In this document: positions 54,131 to 62,892 of the stretch, in pieces
Layout of the letters: each line of letters opens with the position of its first letter
Numbering within the stretch: the first letter of the stretch is position 1
Origin: Amycolatopsis keratiniphila subsp. keratiniphila
GTDB lineage: Bacteria > Actinomycetota > Actinomycetes > Mycobacteriales > Pseudonocardiaceae
Direction: 5' to 3'
Assembly (NCBI RefSeq): GCF_001620365.2
Contig: NZ_LQMT02000039.1
Span: 253,567-317,566, forward strand
Length of the DNA: 64,000 nt
Notes under the pieces: model-generated
What the model saw: the letters and a program-made list of their open reading frames with translations, nothing else
What the model was told of the DNA's origin: nothing
Databases searched by the model: none
Made by a program: the position numbers and the translations under genes

Positions 54131-54610
54131 ATGGAAACGATCGTCGACGAGCCCCAGTGGCTGCGCACGGCCTCCTGGATCGGCTGCCCGCTGGCGGGGG
54201 CGGCCCTCGGCTGGTTCCTCCAGTCGATCTCGGGTTGGGTGGCGTCCCTGAGCTGGATCCCGTTCAAAGGCCCGTTCCAGCTCGTCTCGGAGATCCCCCA
54301 GCCCTGGGGCACGGTCGTCGGCATCGGCGTGGGCCTGGTCCTCGGCCTGCTGTTCGCCGCGGTCTGGGCGCACGAACGGCTGATCGTCAAGGTGACGCCG
54401 GCCCGCATCACGCTCACCACGAAGGGCCGCAGCCGCGCGTACGAAGCCGAGCTGGAAGCCGTCTTCCTCGACGGCAAGGAGCTCGTCCTCCTCGCCGCCG
54501 ACGGCAGGGAACTGGTGCGGCAAAAGGGCGACGTCGACCGCAAAGCCGTCGCCAAGGCCTTCCTCGACCACGGCTATCCGTGGCTCGACGAGCCGCCGGC
54601 GGTGAAATGA
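54131..54610 (+). CDS. YqeB family membrane protein
   Basis: 159 residues with two spans (WIGCPLAGAALGWFLQSI and TVVGIGVGLVLGLLFAAVWA) and a cytoplasmic C-terminal domain (LIVKVTPARITLTTKG...FLDGKELVLL) that resembles a pleckstrin-like beta fold in this family. Function unknown. ATG at 54131 has TAATAAT ending 6 nt upstream (leaderless). Its stop overlaps the TetR start by 4 bp, and the palindrome at 54103 governs the pair. Confidence 0.75.
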   Translation: METIVDEPQWLRTASWIGCPLAGAALGWFLQSISGWVASLSWIPFKGPFQLVSEIPQPWGTVVGIGVGLVLGLLFAAVWAHERLIVKVTPARITLTTKGRSRAYEAELEAVFLDGKELVLLAADGRELVRQKGDVDRKAVAKAFLDHGYPWLDEPPAVK

Positions 54611-55263
54611 GGACGGTCGATCCCGCCAAGCACGAGGCCAAACGCCGCGCGATCCTCGACGCCGCCGCCGGTTGTTTCGCGATGAAGGGCTTCGAGAAGA
54701 CCACAACGGCGGAGATCTGCCGCGCGGCGGGGATCAGCACCGGCAGCCTGTTCCACTACTTCCCGAACAAACGCGCGGTGTTCATTGGCATCTTCGAGCA
54801 GGACGCCGACGAGACCGCGGCCCTGCTCGCGGAGGCCGGGGAGATCGAGGATCCGTGGGAGTCGGTCCTCCACGTCGTCGTCCACGTGTCCGAACAGCTC
54901 CTGCACCCGGTCGCGGCCAAGCTCGTCCTCGAGGTCGCCGCGCAGTGCTCCCGCGACGCCGACCTGGCCCGGCTCATCCAGGGCAACGACCGCGCCCTGC
55001 GCGACGGGCTCACCCGCCTCGTGACGCGGGCGGTGGACGCGGGCCGGATCGACCCCGGGTTGCCCCCGCCGACGGTGGCCAGCTGGCTCGTCGCGTTGGT
55101 CGACGCGCCGCTTTCCCGCGTGATTCTGGAGCCGGACCTCGATCCGGCGGCGGAACTCGCGGTGATGAAGGAGCTGATCGCCAGATTCCTTCGTCCCGTT
55201 CTGGCGATTTCGGCCCCGGCGGCCGGGCGGGTGGCCGACACTGGTGAAATCTCCCCGGGCTGA
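54607..55263 (+). CDS. TetR family transcriptional regulator
   Basis: 218 residues: helix-turn-helix KTTTAEICRAAGISTGSLFHYFPNKRAVF and a ligand-binding C-terminal domain. ATG overlaps the YqeB stop (ATGA). Almost certainly binds ACCGAGCGCTCGGT and represses its own two-gene operon. The unit is inserted between two parts of the dynamin locus. Confidence 0.92.
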   Translation: MRTVDPAKHEAKRRAILDAAAGCFAMKGFEKTTTAEICRAAGISTGSLFHYFPNKRAVFIGIFEQDADETAALLAEAGEIEDPWESVLHVVVHVSEQLLHPVAAKLVLEVAAQCSRDADLARLIQGNDRALRDGLTRLVTRAVDAGRIDPGLPPPTVASWLVALVDAPLSRVILEPDLDPAAELAVMKELIARFLRPVLAISAPAAGRVADTGEISPG

Positions 55264-55301
55264 TCGGTAAGCCCGGGACATCAGTTACGGGGGTCGAATC
55301 G

Positions 55302-55787
55302 GTGGGTGCCTGGCTGCGCAAGAAGGCGGTCGACGAGGAAAATCCGGACGATGTGCCGACCGGCCAGATCTCGGCGGCGATCATCGCCGAAGCGGACGGC
55401 GAGACTTCGCGATCCGAGGGAACCACGGAGGTCGAAGCCGCGTCGAAACCCGATGTGGAGTCCACGACCACGGGTCCGGCCGACCTCGAACAGGCTCTCG
55501 CCGACAGGCAGGCACTGATCCAGATGTGCCTGTACGCCCTCGATCGCGCCCGCAGCGGCGGTGTCGTCGAGCGGCTCGAACACGGTCTCGCCGCGATCGG
55601 CGTCCGTGCCCTGCGCCCGGACGGCGAGCGGTTCGACCCCGCCGTGCACGAGGCGGGCGGCGCGGTCGCGACCGAGGATCCGGCACTCGAAGGGCTCGTC
55701 GCGGAGACCGAGGTCGTCGGGTTCGCCGATCACGACCGGGTGCTGCGCGCGCCGATCGTCATCGTCTACGCGAAGAAGGCACAGTGA
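55302..55787 (+). CDS. GrpE-like protein
   Basis: 161 residues. The C-terminal half matches the GrpE beta-wing: LRPDGERFDPAVHEAGGAV and VGFADHDRVLRAPIVIVYAKK. The N-terminus is short and acidic with only a brief coiled coil (ADLEQALADRQALIQM), unlike full-length GrpE, which uses a long helix pair. It may exchange nucleotide on a dedicated Hsp70 or on the dynamins (inference). Its stop overlaps the second dynamin start by 4 bp. Confidence 0.78.
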   Translation: MGAWLRKKAVDEENPDDVPTGQISAAIIAEADGETSRSEGTTEVEAASKPDVESTTTGPADLEQALADRQALIQMCLYALDRARSGGVVERLEHGLAAIGVRALRPDGERFDPAVHEAGGAVATEDPALEGLVAETEVVGFADHDRVLRAPIVIVYAKKAQ

Positions 55788-57625
55788 CCGCTCCGAGCGC
55801 GGCGGCCAATCTGCCCGCGGTCGTGAAGAGCACTCGCGAACAGCTGCTCACGGTCGTCCGCGAAGCCGATCCCCAGGCCGCGAAATGGGTCGAAGACATC
55901 CGGAAGGCGCGGCCGAAGAAGCCGTCGGTCGTGGTGGTCGGCGAGACCAACCGCGGCAAGAGCTCGCTCGTGAACGCGCTCCTGTCCATGCCGGGACTGT
56001 CCCCTGTGGACGCCGACGTCGCCACGGCCACGTATCTCGTCTTCGAGCACGCCGAGCAGTGGTCCGCGCAGGCCTGCTACCCGGGCCAGCTGGCGCCGGT
56101 GCCGATCAACCTGAACGACCTGATCCACTGGGTCTCGGCTGCCCACGAGTTGCCGGAAGGGCAGATCCCGCCGCGGTACGTCGAGGTCTCCGGTCCGGTC
56201 CCGCTGCTCGAGCGGGTGTCCATTGTGGACACCCCGGGCGTCGGCGGGCTCGATTCGATGCACGGCGAGCTGGCGAAGGAGGCCGCCGCCGGTGCCACCG
56301 CGCTCCTGTTCGTCGTCGACTCCTCCTCACCGTTCACCGCGCAGGAGCTCCAGTTCCTGCACGACATGGGCGAACGCGTCGAGACCGTGCTGTTCGCGCT
56401 GACGAAGACCGACCAGTTCCGCGGCTGGCGCGAGGTGCTCGAAGCCGACCGGCGGCTGCTCGCCGAGCACGCCCCCCGGTTCGCCGACGCGGTGTTCCAC
56501 CCGGTGTCCGCGCGTATGTTCGAGACGGCGGCCAAGGCCCCGAACGAGCAGATGGCCATGATGCTGCGCGAGAAGGCGGGTATCGCCGCGCTGCAGGGCG
56601 CGTTGCAGGAGATGCTGGTCGGCCGGTCGGCGATGCTGGGCGAGGCCAACACCCTGCGGGCGCTGTCGAGCGCGCTCGGCGAACTCAAGGCGAAGCTGCA
56701 GGCGGAAAGCCGCGCGTTGTCCGCAGGCGAGGCCGAAGCGGAGCAGTTGCGCCAGCGCCGCGACGATCTGACCACCGAGCGCCGGTCTTCGACCCGCGGC
56801 TGGCAGCTGAAACTGCGCGCGGAGATCCAACGGACCCGCGTCGAGGTCGGGCACGAGACCAGCAGGCAGATGCGTGACGCGTCGACCCGCTTCCGCCAGC
56901 GGATCGACGGCGCGAAACGGGACGAGCTCGCCGCGCTGCCGCAGCAGGTCGACATCGCGTTGCAGACGACGTCGCAGCGGATCTCGATGCTGCTCTCCCA
57001 GCGGCTCAACCAGGTCACCAACGTCGCGCTTTCGGAGCTGTTCTCGGCCGAGGAGCTCGACATCATCCGCGGCCAGTTCGCCAGGGCGGGCGGCCCACCG
57101 GTCGTGCTGCGCCCGCCGGACAAGAAGCCGCCGACGGCCGAGGACAAACTGCTCATCTTCATGGGGGTTTCCGGCGGTCTCGGCGCCGGGAAGGTCGCCG
57201 CGCTGCCGCTGGCGGGCGTCGCGATCCTGAACCCGGTGATCCTGCCCGCCACGATCGTCATCGGGCTCGGGGCCGGCTGGTGGATGGCGCGGACGCGCAA
57301 ACACGCGTCGGACAAGCAGCATATGAAGCAATGGCTGGTCGAGGCGATCGCCGACGCGCGGTCCACGTTGGACCAGCTCGTCGCGGAGCAGCTGATCGAA
57401 GCCGAACAGCAGCTCTCGATGGCGCTCGACGAAGCCCTCGGCCGCCGCATCGACGCGATCGAGGCGGAGCTGAAGGAAGTCGACAAGACGATCAAGATGG
57501 GCGCGCAGGAACGGGCGAAGAAGATCTCGGTCGTCGCGAAGCGCCTGAAGGACGTCTCGGACGGCCGAGACCGCGCCGAGGCACTGCTCGGTCGCATCCG
57601 GTCACTGCGCGACAATCAAGCGTGA
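55784..57625 (+). CDS. Dynamin-like GTPase, second copy
   Basis: 613 residues: P-loop GETNRGKSSL, switch Thr in ATATYL, DTPGVGG, and TKTD. A coiled coil (about 290-360) and a hydrophobic hairpin (about 470-505, LAGVAILNPVILPATIVIGLGAGWWMA) are followed by a second coiled coil. This is the membrane-inserting partner type; the pair may form a heterodimer as described for bacterial dynamin pairs. GTG at 55784 overlaps the GrpE-like stop. Confidence 0.9.
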   Translation: MTAPSAAANLPAVVKSTREQLLTVVREADPQAAKWVEDIRKARPKKPSVVVVGETNRGKSSLVNALLSMPGLSPVDADVATATYLVFEHAEQWSAQACYPGQLAPVPINLNDLIHWVSAAHELPEGQIPPRYVEVSGPVPLLERVSIVDTPGVGGLDSMHGELAKEAAAGATALLFVVDSSSPFTAQELQFLHDMGERVETVLFALTKTDQFRGWREVLEADRRLLAEHAPRFADAVFHPVSARMFETAAKAPNEQMAMMLREKAGIAALQGALQEMLVGRSAMLGEANTLRALSSALGELKAKLQAESRALSAGEAEAEQLRQRRDDLTTERRSSTRGWQLKLRAEIQRTRVEVGHETSRQMRDASTRFRQRIDGAKRDELAALPQQVDIALQTTSQRISMLLSQRLNQVTNVALSELFSAEELDIIRGQFARAGGPPVVLRPPDKKPPTAEDKLLIFMGVSGGLGAGKVAALPLAGVAILNPVILPATIVIGLGAGWWMARTRKHASDKQHMKQWLVEAIADARSTLDQLVAEQLIEAEQQLSMALDEALGRRIDAIEAELKEVDKTIKMGAQERAKKISVVAKRLKDVSDGRDRAEALLGRIRSLRDNQA

Positions 57626-58122
57626 CTTTTCCTCAGCAGCCGCAGCAGCCGTTCGCCGAGCCGCCTTGGGTGGTCGAGAAGAGGGCGAAGAAGAAAAAGA
57701 GGCTCTTCATCGGCCTCGGGGTCTTGGCCGGGGTGATCGTGCTGACCATCGCGACGGTGGTCGTGCTGGGCGTCGTCGTCGCTAACTCGGACAAGGTGGC
57801 CTATCAGCGTCTTCCCGGTGGCCCGGACGAGATCGCCCGTGCCTACGCCGACGCGGTGGAGACTCGGGATCCCGCCAAGCTGACGAATGTCGACTGTGCC
57901 CCTTCGGCCGAGTACCCGGCTTCGAAATCAGTGGCCGGGTTCGCGGAGCACGGCACCACGGTGATGATCGGTGCGCGACGGCAGAACGAAGCGACGCGGG
58001 TGTCCTTCGACGTGGAAATCCGCAGGACGGACGCGGCGCCCGACCCGAGCATCCTGTGGGTGACGCAGGAGGAGGGCGGCTCGTGGTGCGTCGGTCTGGG
58101 CGGCACGGGGCTCCCAGCCTGA
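57622..58122 (+). CDS. Single-span membrane protein of the dynamin operon
   Basis: 166 residues: a short Pro/Gln-rich cytoplasmic tail, basic stop (KRAKKKKR), one span (about 28-52) and an extracytoplasmic domain with two cysteines (VDCAPS, SWCVGL) resembling Rv0361/lumazine-type secreted domains. Overlaps the dynamin by 4 bp (GTGA), so it is coupled. Function unknown; may anchor or sense for the dynamins. Confidence 0.72.
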   Translation: MTFPQQPQQPFAEPPWVVEKRAKKKKRLFIGLGVLAGVIVLTIATVVVLGVVVANSDKVAYQRLPGGPDEIARAYADAVETRDPAKLTNVDCAPSAEYPASKSVAGFAEHGTTVMIGARRQNEATRVSFDVEIRRTDAAPDPSILWVTQEEGGSWCVGLGGTGLPA

Positions 58123-58232
58123 CGAACCTCCGGACTGCCCGCGCGGGTGGTCCTGTTGTGGACCGGAACCGAACCGGCTTACGGTGAGTCTTAAGCTTCG
58201 ACACACCAGCAGGTCAACGAGGGGGTTATCCC

Positions 58233-58964
58233 ATGTGGGTCGACGAGAGCGGCGGCACGGACACCGAGTCGGGCTCCACCGAAGCGGTCACCGTCCACGT
58301 TGACGGCGAGGAGTACCAGGCCGAGCTCAACTACGACCTCGACAAGGACGGCGTGAACGACGCCGCGGTCATCCAGCACGAGGACGGCACCGGCCAGGCG
58401 TTCGTCGACAGCGACGGTGACGGCGAGGCCGACCAGTACGCGGTGCTCGACGAGAACGGCAAGGTCGTCCAGGAAGCCGTCTACGACGAGGCGTCCGGCT
58501 CCTGGGTCGAAGCGGGTGGCAGTGGCAGCGACGACGGTTCCGACGCGGGTACCAGCGGTACCATGCACGCCGACATGCCCAGCGGCGACGTCGAGGTCGG
58601 CCCGCCGACCGTCGACACCAACAACGACGGGACCCCGGACACCGCCATCGTCCACACCGAGGACGGCCGCACGATCGCCTTCACCGACAAGGACGGCGAC
58701 GGCAGCGCCGACATCGCGGTGGAGACCGACGCCTCCGGCAACTCCAAGACCTACGAGCACACCGGCCCCGGCCAGTGGACCGAGGTCGGCAGTGGCCTGG
58801 TCAGCAACGACATCGACTCGGCCTTCACGAGCGCTCCGGCGGCCGAAGGCAACACGGCAGCCGACCCGGCCGGCGACGCCGCGTGGGGTGGCGAGGGCAC
58901 CGAAACACTCGAAGGTGTGGCGAAGATCGATTCCGCCACCGGTCAGTGGATCAGCCCGAACTGA
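58233..58964 (+). CDS. Acidic Ca-loop repeat protein (DUF6802-like)
   Basis: 243 residues, very acidic, no signal peptide or span. Four calcium-loop-like repeats: DLDKDGVNDAAV, DSDGDGEADQYAV, DTNNDGTPDTAIV and DKDGDGSADIAV, in two pairs around a Gly/Ser linker. Similar proteins often accompany dynamin/Hsp70 loci in actinobacteria (recollection, not checked). ATG follows GAGGGGG. A good terminator follows at 59043. Confidence 0.8.
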   Translation: MWVDESGGTDTESGSTEAVTVHVDGEEYQAELNYDLDKDGVNDAAVIQHEDGTGQAFVDSDGDGEADQYAVLDENGKVVQEAVYDEASGSWVEAGGSGSDDGSDAGTSGTMHADMPSGDVEVGPPTVDTNNDGTPDTAIVHTEDGRTIAFTDKDGDGSADIAVETDASGNSKTYEHTGPGQWTEVGSGLVSNDIDSAFTSAPAAEGNTAADPAGDAAWGGEGTETLEGVAKIDSATGQWISPN

Positions 58965-59042
58965 ATCCTGAAATGGCCTGGACCAATACAAGAATGGTTT
59001 AGTCCATTTTATAGGCGACAAATGTAATCCTGGTCACAGGAC

Positions 59043-59072
59043 AACCCGGCGCGAGACCTCGTGCCGGGTTTT
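59043..59072 (+). terminator. Rho-independent terminator
   Basis: 13-bp arms AACCCGGCGCGAG and CTCGTGCCGGGTT, one G-T pair, 2-nt loop, followed by TTTT. Ends the dynamin operon side. Confidence 0.85.
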
Positions 59073-59106
59073 CTCATGTCCGATTCGTCCGAGGGCTGTG
59101 CGATCG

Positions 59107-59146
59107 ATCACCGGAAGAATTTTTGCGTATGGCCCATTCCGGTGAT
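59107..59146. promoter_or_regulatory. Inverted repeat upstream of pckG
   Basis: Perfect 10-bp arms ATCACCGGAA / TTCCGGTGAT around a 20-bp spacer, 210 bp upstream of the pckG start. Spacing fits a dimeric regulator binding on one helical face. Confidence 0.4.
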
Positions 59147-59358
59147 ACTGAATCGATTCCCTTATCGTTCTTGTGAGAGAACCGACAGGTCAGCTCTCGG
59201 TTACCTGCCGGTCATCCGGCTACTCTCGGGGAATCCCAAAACCTGCACGCCGGTCTTCCCGCCGGTGTGCGAAGCCATTCGGTCGCCGGCATCGAAGCCC
59301 GCATCGGAACAGCGTCGTTCCCGGTGTGGGCTTCTGCCGTCGGAAGTCAGGAGTAGAG

Positions 59359-61185
59359 ATGACCGCAGTCGCCATCCCCGGACTGGAAAATGCGCCGACG
59401 ACGCACAGTGGCGTGCTGTCCTGGGTCCGGGAGGTCGCCGAACTGACCACTCCGGACCGTGTGGTGTGGGTCGACGGGTCCGACGAAGAGGCCGCCCGGA
59501 TCAACGCCGAGCTGGTCTCCGCCGGCACGTTCGTGCAGCTCGACGCGAAGCCCAACTCGTTCTGGGCGGCTTCCGACCCGAATGACGTCGCCCGCGTCGA
59601 AGAGCGCACCTTCATCTGTTCGGAGAACGAAGCCGACGCCGGTCCCACCAACAACTGGATGGACCCGGCCGAGATGAAGGCCACGATGACCGAGCTGTAC
59701 CGCGGATGCATGCGCGGTCGCACGATGTACGTCATCCCCTTCTGCATGGGCCCCCTCGGCGCCGACGACCCCAAGCTCGGCATCGAAATCACCGACTTCG
59801 CCTACGTCGTCGCTTCCATGCGCGTGATGACCCGCGCCGGCAAGGCCGCGCTGGACAAGTTCGTCACCGAGGACGGCACCGAGCGCGAGTTCGTCCCCGC
59901 CCTGCACTCCGTCGGCGCGCCGCTGGAGCCGGGCCAGGAGGACGTCTCGTGGCCGTGCAACACCACCAAGTACATCTCGCACTTCCCCGAGACCCGGGAG
60001 ATCTGGAGCTACGGCTCCGGCTACGGCGGAAACTCGCTGCTCGGCAAGAAGTGCTACTCGCTGCGCATCGGCTCGGTCATCGCCCGCGACGAGGGCTGGC
60101 TGGCCGAGCACATGCTGATCCTCAAGCTGATCTCGCCCGAGGACAAGGTCCACTACGTCGCGGCGGCTTTCCCGAGCGCCTGCGGCAAGACCAACCTCGC
60201 CATGCTGCAGCCGACCATCCCCGGCTGGCGCGCCGAGACCCTCGGTGACGACATCGCGTGGATGCGGTTCGGCGAGGACGGCCGCCTGTACGCGGTGAAC
60301 CCCGAGTTTGGCTTCTTCGGCGTCGCGCCGGGCACCGACTGGCACACCAACCCCAACGCGATGCGCACCATCGAAAAGGGCAACACGGTCTACACGAACG
60401 TCGCGCTCACCGACGACGGCGACGTCTGGTGGGAGGGCATGGGCGAGAAGCCCGAGCACGCCACCTCCTGGAAGAAGCAGGACTGGACGCCGGAGTCGGA
60501 AGAGAAGGCCGCGCACCCGAACTCGCGCTACTGCACCCCGATGTCGCAGTGCCCGATCCTCGCGCCGGAGTGGGACGACCCGAAGGGCGTGCCGATCTCG
60601 GCGATCCTGTTCGGCGGCCGCCGCAAGACCACGGTCCCGCTGGTGAACGAGGCCCGCGACTGGCAGCACGGCGTGTTCATGGGCGCCACCATGTCGTCGG
60701 AGACCACCGCGGCCGCCGCCGGCGCCGTCGGCAACGTGCGCCGCGACCCGATGGCCATGCTGCCGTTCCTCGGCTACCACGCCGGTGACTACTTCAAGCA
60801 CTGGCTGGACCTCGGCAAGAACGCCGACGCGAACAAGCTGCCGAAGATCTTCTACGTCAACTGGTTCCGCCGTGGCGACGACGGCCGCTTCCTGTGGCCG
60901 GGCTTCGGCGAGAACTCGCGGATCCTGAAGTGGGTCATCGAGCGCGTCGAGGGCAAGGGCAACGCGAACGAGACCCCGGTCGGCTTCGTGCCGAACGCCG
61001 AGGACCTCGACACCGAGGGCCTCAAGGAGCCGCTGGCCGACATCCAGGCCGCGCTGGACGTCTCCGCCGAAGAGTGGCGCCAGGAACTGCCGCTCATCGA
61101 GGAGTGGTTCGAGAAGATCGGCGACAAGGTCCCGTCGTCGCTGCGTGACGAGCTGGACGCGCTGCGTACTCGGCTCGAGCGCTGA
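59359..61185 (+). CDS. pckG: Phosphoenolpyruvate carboxykinase (GTP)
   Basis: 608 residues, the full GTP-dependent length. It converts oxaloacetate and GTP to phosphoenolpyruvate in gluconeogenesis. [12 protein letters not shown] (P-loop kinase-1a with the active Cys), LGDDIAWMR (kinase-2, Mn/Mg), WVDGSDEE near the N-terminus and [12 protein letters not shown] are diagnostic. ATG at 59359 follows AGGAG. A strong hairpin follows its stop. Confidence 0.97.
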   Translation: MTAVAIPGLENAPTTHSGVLSWVREVAELTTPDRVVWVDGSDEEAARINAELVSAGTFVQLDAKPNSFWAASDPNDVARVEERTFICSENEADAGPTNNWMDPAEMKATMTELYRGCMRGRTMYVIPFCMGPLGADDPKLGIEITDFAYVVASMRVMTRAGKAALDKFVTEDGTEREFVPALHSVGAPLEPGQEDVSWPCNTTKYISHFPETREIWSYGSGYGGNSLLGKKCYSLRIGSVIARDEGWLAEHMLILKLISPEDKVHYVAAAFPSACGKTNLAMLQPTIPGWRAETLGDDIAWMRFGEDGRLYAVNPEFGFFGVAPGTDWHTNPNAMRTIEKGNTVYTNVALTDDGDVWWEGMGEKPEHATSWKKQDWTPESEEKAAHPNSRYCTPMSQCPILAPEWDDPKGVPISAILFGGRRKTTVPLVNEARDWQHGVFMGATMSSETTAAAAGAVGNVRRDPMAMLPFLGYHAGDYFKHWLDLGKNADANKLPKIFYVNWFRRGDDGRFLWPGFGENSRILKWVIERVEGKGNANETPVGFVPNAEDLDTEGLKEPLADIQAALDVSAEEWRQELPLIEEWFEKIGDKVPSSLRDELDALRTRLER

Positions 61186-61188
61186 CGA

Positions 61189-61258
61189 AAACTCGCCGAA
61201 GGGGCGCCGTTCCGCATCTCACTCACGTGATGCGGGGAGGCGCCCCTTCATCGAGTTT
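61189..61258. terminator. Nested hairpin after pckG
   Basis: Three stacked stems: AAACTCG/CGAGTTT, GAAGGGGCGCC/GGCGCCCCTTC and CCGCATC/GATGCGG, all perfect, starting 4 bp past the stop. Confidence 0.85.
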
Positions 61259-61347
61259 CCGGGGGCCTTCGGCCCGAGAGAGGGCGCTCGAGCGGTGAAG
61301 TCTCCGTCGGGCGCGGGGGCGCCCTTGGGGAGACCGATTGGTGCTGG

Positions 61348-61391
61348 AGAAGGCCTCATCCTCGGAGTCATTCCCGAGGATGAGGCCTTCT
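61348..61391. terminator. Perfect 18-bp hairpin upstream of the LLM oxidoreductase
   Basis: Arms AGAAGGCCTCATCCTCGG and CCGAGGATGAGGCCTTCT, 8-nt loop, followed by TTCTTT. It lies only 26 bp before the next start and may be a second terminator or an attenuator. Confidence 0.7.
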
Positions 61392-61417
61392 TCTTTCGCG
61401 CTCGGTACCGTGGCCGC

Positions 61418-62290
61418 ATGGTCAAATTCGGCGTCAACATGGTCGTCCCGGAAAGCCGTGCCGCGTGGGTCGAAAAGTGCCGGAAGGCCGAGGATCTCGG
61501 CTTCGACGTGATCGGTGCGGCCGACCATCTCGGCATGGCACCGCCGTTCCCGGCCCTCGTGCTCGCCGCCGAGGTGACGGACCGCCCTCGGCTCAACACC
61601 TTCGTCATCAACACCGCCTTCTACAACCCGGTGCTGCTGGCCCGCGACGTCACCGGCACGGACCAGTTCACCGAAGGCAGGCTGGAGCTCGGCCTGGGGG
61701 CCGGTTACGTGAAGGCCGAATTCCAAGCGGCGGGAATGGAGTTCCCGCGTGCGGGCAAACGCGTGGACCATCTCGAAAACACCATCAAAGTGCTGAAAAG
61801 GCTCTATGCCGACGAAAACCACAAACCGCCGACGGTGCAGAAACCCGGCCCGCCGCTGATGATCGCCGGCCGTGGCGACAGGCTTCTCGGTCTCGCCGCC
61901 GAACACGCCGACATCATCGGCTTCACCGGCACGGCGGCCGTTCCCGACGGGGGCGCGCTCGCCGTCGACGACGCGGCCGGAATCGAAGAACGGGTGAATT
62001 TCGTCCGTGGGAAATTGAACGGCCGTACCGTCGAATTCAACATCCTCTCGCATTTCGTCGCCGTGGTCGAAGATCGGCGACAGGGTTTGGAAAGCCTGCG
62101 AGAGCTGCTTGACGGGAAGCTCACCGTCGATCAGCTCGCCGAACTGCCGACGGCCCTGGTCGGCACCCACGAGCAGATCGCCGAACAGATCCTGGCGCAT
62201 CGCGAACGTTTCGGTTTCACCTACTTCACCGTGCTGGAGCACAACATGGACGCGCTCGCGCCGGTGATCGAAACCTTGCGCGGCCGATGA
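61418..62290 (+). CDS. LLM class F420-dependent oxidoreductase
   Basis: 290 residues, luciferase-like TIM barrel: MVKFGVNMVVPESRAAWVEKCRKAEDLGFDVIGAADH, TDQFTEGRLELGLGAGYVKAEF and PLMIAGRGDRLLGLAAEHADIIGF. These members use coenzyme F420 in actinobacteria. Substrate unknown. ATG at 61418 has TACCGT ending 6 nt before it and no binding site, so it is likely leaderless. The next gene overlaps its stop by 4 bp. Confidence 0.88.
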   Translation: MVKFGVNMVVPESRAAWVEKCRKAEDLGFDVIGAADHLGMAPPFPALVLAAEVTDRPRLNTFVINTAFYNPVLLARDVTGTDQFTEGRLELGLGAGYVKAEFQAAGMEFPRAGKRVDHLENTIKVLKRLYADENHKPPTVQKPGPPLMIAGRGDRLLGLAAEHADIIGFTGTAAVPDGGALAVDDAAGIEERVNFVRGKLNGRTVEFNILSHFVAVVEDRRQGLESLRELLDGKLTVDQLAELPTALVGTHEQIAEQILAHRERFGFTYFTVLEHNMDALAPVIETLRGR

Positions 62291-62892
62291 TCGACGTACG
62301 CGGGCTCGGCGTCCAGGCCGGGGAGCACTGGTTGTTCGACGGCCTCGACTTCGAGGTCGAGGCGGGCGAATGCGCGGTCATCGTCGGCCCCAACGGGGTC
62401 GGGAAATCGACCCTGCTGCGGTGCCTGTACGGAACGCAGACACCGCAGCGCGGCCGGGTCGTCGTCGCGGGCGGGAAACCCGACGAACGCGATGTTTCCT
62501 TCCGCCGCAAGGTTTCCGTCCTGTTCGACGATTCCGATTTCTTCGCCGAGCTGACCCCGCTCCAGCATCTCGAACTGCTGGAGGGTTCGTTCGGCGCCGA
62601 TCTCGGCGACTACGACGCGCTCCTCGCGGACGCCGGGCTCGCCGAGCGGGCGAAGGTCACCGCGGGCAAATTCTCGGCCGGGCAACGCCGCCGACTGTTG
62701 CTCCTCGGCGCGACGGCGCGACCGCACGACGTCCTCCTGCTCGACGAGCCGGAGCGGGCGCTCGACGTCGCCGGGAAGGAATGGCTGACGTCGTTGATCA
62801 AGCGCTCGACCTCCGCCGGAGCCGCCGTCGTCGTGGCCACACATCATCCTCCGCTGCTCGAAGCGGCCGACTCCACCCTCGAGTTGTGGTGA
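62287..62892 (+). CDS. ABC transporter ATP-binding protein, minimal
   Basis: 201 residues, a core ATPase without extension: Walker A GPNGVGKST, signature SAGQRRRLLL (a shortened LSGGQ), Walker B VLLLDEPERALD and H-loop THHPP. Overlaps both neighbours by 4 bp, so it is translationally coupled to the membrane gene. Confidence 0.88.
   Translation: MIDVRGLGVQAGEHWLFDGLDFEVEAGECAVIVGPNGVGKSTLLRCLYGTQTPQRGRVVVAGGKPDERDVSFRRKVSVLFDDSDFFAELTPLQHLELLEGSFGADLGDYDALLADAGLAERAKVTAGKFSAGQRRRLLLLGATARPHDVLLLDEPERALDVAGKEWLTSLIKRSTSAGAAVVVATHHPPLLEAADSTLELW

Larger units (their letters stand above)
58965..59358. other. 394-bp region before pckG
   Basis: Contains the terminator at 59043-59072 and the inverted repeat at 59107-59146, then about 210 bp of leader to pckG. 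No coding frame supported. Confidence 0.6.

Noticed and set aside
58975-59005. GntR-type operator around TGGACCAATAC...TAGTCCA
   Set aside because: Only five outer bases pair cleanly and the interior does not match a known site.
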